The translations under genes and the position numbers were made by a program. DNA of 19,671 bases from CAYUPY01 sp964446595. Lineage in GTDB: Bacteria; Patescibacteriota; Dojkabacteria; J137; JAEUSD01. Location of the stretch: positions 1-19,671 of the forward strand of contig CAYUPY010000018.1 of NCBI GenBank assembly GCA_964446595.1, read 5' to 3'. Shown in pieces: positions 13,252 to 19,069 of the stretch; positions within the stretch are counted from its first letter, which is position 1; each line of letters begins with the position of its first letter. A model generated the notes under the pieces. The model was not told the origin of the DNA. It ran no database searches and was given only the letters and a program-made list of their open reading frames with translations.

Positions 13252-13280
13252 TTGCATAATTTGCCAGCCTCATTTAAACT
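13252..13280 (+). promoter_or_regulatory. ftsZ promoter
   Basis: TTGCAT (13252-13257), a 17-nt spacer, TAAACT (13275-13280). It predicts a leader of about 25 nt that contains ATAAATTTTGGACTT, the same element as in the rpsO leader. Confidence 0.6.
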
Positions 13281-13311
13281 TTTGTAATCAATAAATTTTG
13301 GACTTTTAACT

Positions 13312-14565
13312 ATGCTTGTCAAACCACAAACTAATCCTGTCGCAAAAATCAAGGTTGTGGGAGTGGGTGGTGGAGGTGGAAACGTTGTTAATACTATGGT
13401 GGAGGATGGCTCCATCGCTGATGTTGAATTCATTGCTGTAAATACTGATGCTCAGGCACTACATAATTCTAAGGCAGATACTAAGCTGCGCATTGGGGAC
13501 CAAATTACACGCGGGCTAGGCAGTGGAGGAAACCCTGCTATTGGACGCAAGGCCGCAGAAGAGAATGTAGATATGATTCACGAGCACCTAGCCGGTGCAG
13601 ATATGATCTTTATTACTGCGGGTATGGGCGGTGGCACAGGAACAGGTGCCTCACCTATCGTAGGAGAGATTGCTAAGAATTTGGGCGCTTTAACTATTGC
13701 GGTAGTAATGAAGCCATTCCACTTCGAAGGACAACGTCGCATGGAATCAGCATTAAAAGGTATTGAGGAATTGAAAGAGAAAGTGGACACCATGATTGTG
13801 ATTCCCAATCAGCGCTTGTTAGAGATTATGGAGCCCGGATCTTCATTTATAGATGCTTTGCATAAATCCGATGAGGTATTGTTACAAGCTGTAAAGAGCA
13901 TTGCCAACTTAAGTAGTCAAAGCGGATTGATTAACGTGGACTTTGCTGATGTACGTTCTGTGATGGATGACGCAGGTACTGCCTTAATGGGGTTGGGAGA
14001 AGCCGATGGAGAAGGACGTGCAGCCAAAGCTGCTTTGATGGCCATAGAGAGTCCATTATTAGAAGTAAAGATCGATGGCGCTACTGGAGTGCTGTTTAAT
14101 GTTGTAGGAGGTAAAAACCTTGGAATTCAGGAAATTGATGAAGCAGCACAAGTTGTGCGAGAACGTATTTCTCCTGATGCCAATTTCATTTTTGGCGCGA
14201 CTATCGACATGGAAATAGACGATGATGCAATGGAGATCACTGTTATCGCCACAGGTTTCTCCGATGAAGACTCACAAAGGATTACTGCTACCGATCCATT
14301 TAAGGAGCGTGCGGCCAGAGCTGTAAATCAGCCTCCGCAAACAAGAATTCCCCAAATGGAAGAGGAACCAGAAGAACAAGATGATAATTACAACCCTTAT
14401 GAGGCAGCGGTGGAAAAGAGACAGTCGCGTCAACAGCACGCTGCTCAACAGGTGCCAGGAGCACAGGGTAGTAGAGGTAACTTATTCGGTATGTTCAATC
14501 AAGATAAGAAGGATTATGACCCTGATCTAGAAGATCAGCCCAGTTACTTAAGACGTAAGCAGTAG
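13312..14565 (+). CDS. ftsZ: Cell-division GTPase FtsZ
   Basis: Tubulin-like GTPase that forms the Z ring. The 417-residue protein has a GVGGGGGNVVNTM nucleotide loop near residue 17, the tubulin signature GMGGGTGTGASP (104-115), T5-T6 segments PNQRLLEIMEPGSSF and a T7 catalytic loop NVDFADVRSVMDDAG. A typical C-terminal subdomain ends in FIFGATIDMEIDDDAMEITVIATGF. A variable linker (about 325-400) leads to the conserved C-terminal peptide DQPSYLRRK, which should bind FtsA. All GTPase motifs are intact. A terminator follows about 90 nt after the stop. Confidence 0.98.
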   Translation: MLVKPQTNPVAKIKVVGVGGGGGNVVNTMVEDGSIADVEFIAVNTDAQALHNSKADTKLRIGDQITRGLGSGGNPAIGRKAAEENVDMIHEHLAGADMIFITAGMGGGTGTGASPIVGEIAKNLGALTIAVVMKPFHFEGQRRMESALKGIEELKEKVDTMIVIPNQRLLEIMEPGSSFIDALHKSDEVLLQAVKSIANLSSQSGLINVDFADVRSVMDDAGTALMGLGEADGEGRAAKAALMAIESPLLEVKIDGATGVLFNVVGGKNLGIQEIDEAAQVVRERISPDANFIFGATIDMEIDDDAMEITVIATGFSDEDSQRITATDPFKERAARAVNQPPQTRIPQMEEEPEEQDDNYNPYEAAVEKRQSRQQHAAQQVPGAQGSRGNLFGMFNQDKKDYDPDLEDQPSYLRRKQ

Positions 14566-14652
14566 TTTTTTACTTGCGATGATCTTGGAGGGGGTGTATA
14601 TTGTTGCTGGTTGAGGAGCAGAAGTGACACTAAAATTAAACCCGGACAGTAT

Positions 14653-14679
14653 AGACTGCCAACGTATGGCAGTCTTTTT
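14653..14679 (+). terminator. Rho-independent terminator after ftsZ
   Basis: Perfect 9-bp stem AGACTGCCA / TGGCAGTCT with a 5-nt loop (14662-14666), followed by a T-run to 14679. The 87 bases between the ftsZ stop and the stem contain no recognisable gene. Confidence 0.88.
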
Positions 14680-14723
14680 GGTTGTATAAAGCATTTTTGA
14701 AATCAATATGAAAAGATCTAAAA

Positions 14724-15227
14724 ATGGTCGGCGAGCAACTTAACGTCATTCACGCAATAGCTGCTGCCGAGCACCATTTTCGTACAAGATTATCCACCTC
14801 CGTCCCCTTGTCACAAAACGATCTATTAGCAGAAATAGGAGACTTTTTATACTTCAGTGAACAGTTTGGAGCTGAGGAGCAAAAGTTATTCATAGAAACA
14901 GTAGCGCATATTCTAGCAGTATCCACCGTCAGAATGCTCATAAGCTTAGGAGAAGATACAGAAGAAGCCGTGTCCATTCTTGAAATTCGCAAACAATTTA
15001 TGGCTGAAAGTACTGTGTTGAAACTATTTACTGAGCTCGAAGACTTCGCGGAACAGTTATATAGCTTATGTGATAGGTATCTAGTAGAGTGTTATCTCTA
15101 TTTAGATGAAAGTATTGATTCTGACAAATTTATTAAAGAGTGTGAACGTTCAATCCTTTATATGATAACTAGCTCTGCTAAATCTGTGCTCCCACGAAAC
15201 TTAAACAGGCATTGCCGTAACTACTAG
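14724..15227 (+). CDS. Unrecognised all-helical protein
   Basis: A 167-residue product I cannot assign. It looks almost entirely helical, has no signal peptide or transmembrane segment, and carries scattered Cys residues (C116, C123, C139, C164). It lies after the ftsZ terminator and converges on the sortase gene with a 27-bp 3' overlap. No leaderless-type -10 sits 5 nt before ATG 14724, unlike many neighbours, and no Shine-Dalgarno is seen, so the start is less certain. An ATG at 14708 is in another frame and stops after 10 codons. Codon use resembles the flanking genes, which favours a real protein. Confidence 0.6.
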   Translation: MVGEQLNVIHAIAAAEHHFRTRLSTSVPLSQNDLLAEIGDFLYFSEQFGAEEQKLFIETVAHILAVSTVRMLISLGEDTEEAVSILEIRKQFMAESTVLKLFTELEDFAEQLYSLCDRYLVECYLYLDESIDSDKFIKECERSILYMITSSAKSVLPRNLNRHCRNY

Positions 15228-16115
15228 ACGGCCACTTCGATTACCAGGTCCTCCGGTAGGGTACCCCCAACAGGTAAAAAGTGTTAGGGTTTCACGACCC
15301 GGTGTACCTAGCAAGATTGAAGTCTCTTCTGGCTTAACACGTTTACTACGTACCATACGGTATTTGTAAGTCTCACCGTCTACTTCCAAGATGATTTCGT
15401 CTCCAACTTGAAGGTCACCTAGTAGACTAAAGGCTGATACTGGCTCGTTAGGACTTGGTCTATATGATCCTCCCGCACTATGTCCGTATATGACTGTATT
15501 TCCTGGTAACGAGGAGAAAGGCAGGCTTGTACCTTCAAAGTGGGCTAAGGCGCTGTTGAGTACTGAGTTATAGGAGTTTTCTGTGCCGCTATCCACGTTG
15601 GCTTGTACTGGAAGCCGGTTAATATTTAGACTGGGGATCGAAATATAAAATGTACCTTGGTAGGCTAGGCTTTCTTCATCTTCAAAGAATCCACCCTGTC
15701 CTTGTGCGGCGTTACTTAAGTCTCGGAAGTAGTCCGCACCTGGGTTAGATATAAACTGCTCGCTATTTTCGATGTAGCTTAGGTCGACTAGAGGGGTTGA
15801 ACCTTTTTCGTAATAACCATTTGCTGAAACTACACTTTCTATCTGCTGTGGAATGATTTGCCAGCCAATAAAACCTAGCCCAATAATAATAAATGTAACC
15901 GGAATAACCATTCCAGCTGCTGAAGAAGATGCTACTAAACCTTTAAGAAAGTCATAAAAACCAGCAATTAAATCCCACATAGTAACCTTATCTTTTTTGT
16001 AGGTATTGAAACTGTCAGCGCGAATTGCAAAAGAATCTTGAGCTTGGGGATTGTACCAACTAGTGGTCCCACTAGCTGCATAAACCGTCGATTTTTGATA
16101 GGTTCTTAAAGGCAT
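15201..16115 (-). CDS. Membrane-anchored sortase (class D/E-like)
   Basis: The 304-residue transpeptidase-type protein has a cytoplasmic N-terminal part (1-65), one transmembrane helix (about 69-88) and an extracytoplasmic sortase beta-barrel from about residue 150. The catalytic triad is visible: His212 in NTVIYGHS, Cys282 in TLTLFTCWGYPTGGPGNRSG and Arg296 in GRLVV. The T-L-x-T-C core is modified to LFTC. Sortases join surface proteins to wall or pilin partners. No LPXTG substrate gene is visible in the window, so its target is unknown. It is divergent from rpoD; a weak TTAACT lies 5 nt before the ATG with TTGTCA 19 nt further up. Confidence 0.92.
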   Translation of the reverse strand: MPLRTYQKSTVYAASGTTSWYNPQAQDSFAIRADSFNTYKKDKVTMWDLIAGFYDFLKGLVASSSAAGMVIPVTFIIIGLGFIGWQIIPQQIESVVSANGYYEKGSTPLVDLSYIENSEQFISNPGADYFRDLSNAAQGQGGFFEDEESLAYQGTFYISIPSLNINRLPVQANVDSGTENSYNSVLNSALAHFEGTSLPFSSLPGNTVIYGHSAGGSYRPSPNEPVSAFSLLGDLQVGDEIILEVDGETYKYRMVRSKRVKPEETSILLGTPGRETLTLFTCWGYPTGGPGNRSGRLVVTAMPV

Positions 16116-16177
16116 TTTTCAGTTAAAGGCAAAATTTAAGGCTATTGACAATACTTTAGCACATTTTGACATGGGTT

Positions 16178-16186
16178 TGCTATAAT
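16178..16186 (+). promoter_or_regulatory. rpoD promoter (extended -10)
   Basis: TGCTATAAT, a TATAAT hexamer (16181-16186) with the TG extension. TTGACA occurs twice upstream (16145-16150 and 16166-16171), but at 30 and 9 nt rather than 17, so the extended -10 probably carries the promoter. The leader is about 46 nt with no Shine-Dalgarno. Confidence 0.65.
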
Positions 16187-16238
16187 CTGCAAGCAAAAGC
16201 AATCCTTCCATTTTATATATCAAAAATAAGTTTTCCAC

Positions 16239-16733
16239 ATGGCTATAACCGCTGAAGACAAACAGAAAGTAAAGAAACTGGTTACCCAGGGTCAAAAACA
16301 AGGGTACCTGACACAAAATGACGTATTGAATGAGTTCCCAACTGTGGAGGATGATCTGCAACTGCTTGAGTATATAATCACCAAACTGCAGGACTCAGAG
16401 GTAGAGATCATTGAGGCAGGTGGTAGCAACGATCCAACCCGCCAAAAGAGAGGCAAGATGAGCTTTGAAGAAAAGATAGCCATTCTAAAAAAGATTCGTT
16501 CACACGTTAGTACAGATCCTATCCGTGCTTACTTGCATGAAATCGGAAAAATTCCATTGCTGAATGCCGAGGAAGAAGTGTTCCTAGCTAAGCGTATTGA
16601 GGCTGGCGAGTTGCGCAAATTCGAAATTATTGAGCAACTCGCCAAAGAAACCGATAACGAAGTATTTAAAGATGGCGCAAAGGCTATTAAAAGCAACGAC
16701 CGAGATATTGCCACTAGAGATGACATTGTATAA
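16239..16733 (+). CDS. rpoD: Primary sigma factor, N-terminal part (regions 1.1-1.2), ends at an in-frame TAA
   Basis: A 164-residue product. Residues about 8-60 match region 1.1 (QGYLTQNDVLNEFPTVEDDL), and about 91-124 match region 1.2 (STDPIRAYLHEIGKIPLLNA, EEEVFLAKRIEAGE). The following helical stretch, about 125-164, is the non-conserved spacer found between regions 1.2 and 2 in primary sigma factors. TAA at 16731-16733 ends the protein there, yet regions 2-4 follow in the same frame. Region 1.1 guards the polymerase cleft and region 1.2 contacts the discriminator, so alone this part could not direct transcription. Nonsense mutation, sequencing error, readthrough or a true two-piece sigma factor are all open. 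Confidence 0.85.
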   Translation: MAITAEDKQKVKKLVTQGQKQGYLTQNDVLNEFPTVEDDLQLLEYIITKLQDSEVEIIEAGGSNDPTRQKRGKMSFEEKIAILKKIRSHVSTDPIRAYLHEIGKIPLLNAEEEVFLAKRIEAGELRKFEIIEQLAKETDNEVFKDGAKAIKSNDRDIATRDDIV

Positions 16734-16751
16734 GCAGCAAGGCAAGAGCTT

Positions 16752-17519
16752 ATGACAAAGCATCGTAAGCATATCGATAAAACTATTCGTGACGGTGAAG
16801 AGGCTAAAGAGCTGCTTACAACCGCTAACTTGCGTTTGGTTGTATCTATTGCCAAAAACTACCTAAAACGTGGCCTGGACCTGCTGGACTTGATTCAGGA
16901 GGGTAATTTAGGTCTGATGCGTGCGGTAGAAAAATTTGAGTATCGAAAAGGTTTTAAATTTTCTACTTATGCTACGTGGTGGATCCGACAAGCGATCACT
17001 CGTGCAATTGCCGATCAGGCAAGAACTATTCGTGTGCCTGTGCACATGATTGAGACAATCAACAAGATGAGTAAAGTTGCTTCAGAGTTGGCAACTAAGT
17101 TAGGCCGCCGACCAAAGCCAGAAGAGGTGGCGGCGGAAATGGAAATTGAGGTAGATAAGGTTCATGAGATTATGCGAATTGCTCAAAAACCTCAAGGTCT
17201 GGAGACACCTATTGGCGAGGAAAAAGAGAACAAGTTAATTGACATTATTCCTGATGAGTTTAGCCAGTCTCCTAATGAGATTGCTACCTGGTCTTATTTG
17301 CGGAAGCAGATTAAAGGAATTCTAGATCAGCTGACTGACCGCGAACGTAAGGTGTTGGAGCTGCGTTTTGGCTTGGTAGATGGAGTTTCTCGCACACTTG
17401 AAGAAGTAGGCCGAGAATTCAAAGTCACCCGTGAACGTATACGTCAGATAGAAGCCAAAGCACTTAAGAGGTTGAAGAGCGAAGAAGTTGTGCAGCAACT
17501 GCAAGACTACTTAAATTAA
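16752..17519 (+). CDS. rpoD: Primary sigma factor, C-terminal part (regions 2-4), in frame with the upstream piece
   Basis: A 255-residue product containing a complete core: region 2 (ANLRLVVSIAKNYLKRGLDL and GFKFSTYATWWIRQAITRAI), region 3 (VPVHMIETINKM to about 178) and region 4 with its helix-turn-helix (LTDRERKVLELRFGLVDG, TLEEVGREFKVTRERIRQIE). These read the -10 and -35 boxes. Six sense codons (AARQEL) lie between the upstream TAA and this ATG, all in frame, so ancestral rpoD was one gene of about 426 codons. A weak AAGG 9 nt before the ATG could allow reinitiation. The stop overlaps the convergent hxlR-type gene by 3 bp, and a shared terminator lies inside the latter. Confidence 0.92.
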   Translation: MTKHRKHIDKTIRDGEEAKELLTTANLRLVVSIAKNYLKRGLDLLDLIQEGNLGLMRAVEKFEYRKGFKFSTYATWWIRQAITRAIADQARTIRVPVHMIETINKMSKVASELATKLGRRPKPEEVAAEMEIEVDKVHEIMRIAQKPQGLETPIGEEKENKLIDIIPDEFSQSPNEIATWSYLRKQIKGILDQLTDRERKVLELRFGLVDGVSRTLEEVGREFKVTRERIRQIEAKALKRLKSEEVVQQLQDYLN

Positions 17520-17815
17520 TAGTACTTTTCAGCGAAGGTTTCAATATCGCGCACTAAAGGGCCTAAGTTTAGGCCCTTTTTTGTGAGCGTATACTCAACA
17601 TGAGGGGGGATAGATTCGAATTGTTTGCGTTCGATTATTCCTGCGACTGCCAGTTTTTTTAAGCGATCAGAAAGGGTAGAGTTGGTAATACTCTCAATTG
17701 ATTCTTGAAGTTCATTAAAGCGCCTGGGTTCTTTCAGTAGCTGTCGAATAATTAAGATACTCCAAAAATCACCGATAATTTTAGTTGCTGCTTGAATAGG
17801 ACAATATTCTGCCAT
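17516..17815 (-). CDS. HxlR/YodB-type redox regulator
   Basis: A 99-residue winged-helix repressor. It has the family pattern of an N-terminal Cys (MAEYCPI, Cys5), then IIGDFWSILIIRQLL, the recognition region RRFNELQESIESITNSTLSD, and the wing with VEYTLTKKGLNLGPL. The single N-terminal Cys corresponds to the sensing Cys6 of Bacillus YodB, which reacts with quinones and electrophiles. The start is ATG 17813-17815, not the TTG two codons upstream, because TATAAT ends exactly 5 nt before this ATG. It is divergent from yceI, with a 9+9 inverted repeat in between that resembles YodB operators. Its 3' end carries the rpoD terminator. Confidence 0.88.
   Translation of the reverse strand: MAEYCPIQAATKIIGDFWSILIIRQLLKEPRRFNELQESIESITNSTLSDRLKKLAVAGIIERKQFESIPPHVEYTLTKKGLNLGPLVRDIETFAEKYY
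17556..17582 (+). terminator. Terminator of rpoD inside the hxlR-type coding sequence
   Basis: Stem AAAGGGCCT / AGGCCCTTT (17556-17564 and 17571-17579) followed by T to 17582. It serves rpoD on the plus strand; on the minus strand it is coding, with only a short T-run after it. Confidence 0.8.
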
Positions 17816-17820
17816 ATACA

Positions 17821-17826
17821 ATTATA
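17821..17826 (-). promoter_or_regulatory. -10 hexamer of the hxlR-type gene, leaderless geometry
   Basis: Perfect TATAAT on the minus strand, then TGTAT and ATG. It ends only 6 bp from the yceI -35 box, so the two divergent promoters are interlocked. Confidence 0.6.
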
Positions 17827-17832
17827 CATCAG

Positions 17833-17862
17833 TTGACAGTTTTTAAGTAGAGAGATTATACT
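17833..17862 (+). promoter_or_regulatory. yceI-azoR promoter
   Basis: Consensus TTGACA (17833-17838), an 18-nt spacer and TATACT (17857-17862). The inverted repeat at 17871-17891 covers the expected start and early transcript, as a repressor site would. Confidence 0.75.
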
Positions 17863-17870
17863 AACTCTGG

Positions 17871-17891
17871 TTTTACTACTTGGTAGTAAAA
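17871..17891. promoter_or_regulatory. Inverted-repeat operator, probable HxlR-type regulator site
   Basis: Perfect arms TTTTACTAC (17871-17879) and GTAGTAAAA (17883-17891) with a 3-nt centre. The core TACTAC-n3-GTAGTA resembles the TACTAT/ATAGTA-type boxes bound by YodB/CatR in Bacillus. Position just downstream of the -10 predicts repression of yceI-azoR. Confidence 0.75.
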
Positions 17892-17920
17892 TACAACTTA
17901 TTAATTCTTACGATTAAGAT

Positions 17921-18454
17921 ATGTCAAAGTGGATAATTGATCCAGCTCACTCAACTGCAAACTTTTCTGTAAAGCACTTAGGGTTTGCAAAAGTATCAGG
18001 TAGTATTTTTGGAGTAAACGGCGAAATAGAGTTTGACCCTGAAAACCCAAATGCTGCAAAGTTCAGCGGAGTGATCGATGTGACAACATTGAACACAGGA
18101 GTTGAACAACGTGACGGTCACCTTAAAAGTGATGATTTCTTTGATGTAGAAAATTATCCAGAGATGAAATTCGAGAGTAAATCTGTTACTGCTGATGGTG
18201 ATAAGGCTACTATTGTTGGTGATCTTACAATTAAAGATGTTACCAAAGAAATTAAGCTAGAAGCAGATTTACTGGGAGTAGGGGAGAAAGATATGGGTGA
18301 AGGTGCTGAAGAAGTTGCCGCTTTTGTACTAAAGACAAAAGTAAATCGTTATGACTTTGGCTTGGAGTGGAACATGGAGCTTCCCTCAGGACATTTATTA
18401 GTCGGTAAAGAGGTTGAAATTGAAGTAAATGTGGAGGCTGTAAAAGAAGCCTAA
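17921..18454 (+). CDS. YceI-like lipocalin-fold protein (cytoplasmic form)
   Basis: A 177-residue protein with the full YceI pattern: WIIDPAHSTANFSVKHLGFAKVSGSIF at the N-terminus, a VDVTTLNTG-type strand followed by RDGHLKSDDFFDVENYPEMKFES (the family H-L-x-S-x-D-F-F-D), GDLTIKDVTKEI, then the closing strands. YceI proteins form an extended lipocalin barrel that binds long isoprenoid-type lipids such as quinones. There is no signal peptide, so it is probably cytoplasmic, unlike E. coli YceI. The gene ends 2 nt before the AzoR-like ATG, so they form an operon under the operator at 17871-17891. Confidence 0.92.
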   Translation: MSKWIIDPAHSTANFSVKHLGFAKVSGSIFGVNGEIEFDPENPNAAKFSGVIDVTTLNTGVEQRDGHLKSDDFFDVENYPEMKFESKSVTADGDKATIVGDLTIKDVTKEIKLEADLLGVGEKDMGEGAEEVAAFVLKTKVNRYDFGLEWNMELPSGHLLVGKEVEIEVNVEAVKEA

Positions 18455-18456
18455 GT

Positions 18457-19062
18457 ATGAACGCTTTAATTGTTCACTATGGTCCAGGACCAGATTCGTA
18501 TACGCAAGAAAGCGTAGCCTACGTGAAGCAATTGTTGCAAGATAAAGGTATGCTGGTGAATGAGCAAGACCTGGCAGCGAAGCTGCCAGGTCTGTATTCA
18601 CGCCGGGAAATGGCTGCCTACATAAACAGAAACTTTCTAAAAAAAGAAGTCCAACCAGATGAGACAAATTTGCTTGCCTCATACGATGAGTATGCAAAAC
18701 AACTAATTGCTGCTGATTTTCTGGTGCTGGCATTCCCAATTTATAATTTTAGTATGCCAGCGGCAGTGAAGGCTTGGATTGATGCCGTGGCGCAGCCACG
18801 GCAGACTTTTAAATACGGTATGTATGGCTCCGAAGGGCTTCTTAAAGCCAATAAGGCCTTGGTTTTGATCTCTAGTGGTAGTACCAGAATCGGTAGCAGT
18901 AGGGACTTTGCTTCTCCTTACATAGAATATGCGCTGAAATTCATGGGAATTAAAGAGGTCTCATTTACCGGCGCTACAGGTACTAAGCTCATGCAAGATC
19001 GTGAAAAGCTAATGAACGAATTCAAACAGAATCTGGCAAATCAGCTAAAAGATCTAGTATGA
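18457..19062 (+). CDS. AzoR-like FMN-dependent NAD(P)H:quinone oxidoreductase
   Basis: The 201-residue flavodoxin-fold protein has a family diagnostic PIYNFSMPAAVKAWIDAVAQ (94-113) then RQTFKY, the FMN-binding and dimer region of AzoR/NQO-type enzymes, and a second FMN loop SSGS near residue 140. The expected reaction is two-electron reduction of quinones or azo compounds, which avoids semiquinone radicals. In Bacillus, the YodB repressor controls azoR1, so the pairing with an HxlR-type gene and yceI here supports a quinone/electrophile defence role. The first FMN phosphate loop is weaker than usual (YGPGPDSYTQ). Two perfect inverted repeats lie inside the gene. Confidence 0.9.
   Translation: MNALIVHYGPGPDSYTQESVAYVKQLLQDKGMLVNEQDLAAKLPGLYSRREMAAYINRNFLKKEVQPDETNLLASYDEYAKQLIAADFLVLAFPIYNFSMPAAVKAWIDAVAQPRQTFKYGMYGSEGLLKANKALVLISSGSTRIGSSRDFASPYIEYALKFMGIKEVSFTGATGTKLMQDREKLMNEFKQNLANQLKDLV
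18568..18592. repeat. Perfect 11+11 inverted repeat in the AzoR-like gene
   Basis: Arms GACCTGGCAGC and GCTGCCAGGTC with a GAA loop, encoding DLAAKLPG. No T-run follows. Confidence 0.85.
18784..18802. repeat. Perfect 8+8 inverted repeat in the AzoR-like gene
   Basis: Arms GCCGTGGC and GCCACGGC with a GCA loop, inside the conserved AVAQP segment, so partly constrained by protein sequence. Confidence 0.75.
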
Positions 19063-19069
19063 TGTATAG

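Noticed and set aside
14566..14652. Small RNA or tRNA between ftsZ and its terminator
   Set aside because: No cloverleaf or known RNA motif was recognised, and the sequence can simply be the ftsZ 3' UTR.
17816..17821. TTG start for the hxlR-type gene
   Set aside because: The ATG two codons later has a perfect TATAAT 5 nt upstream, and the family begins near the Cys.
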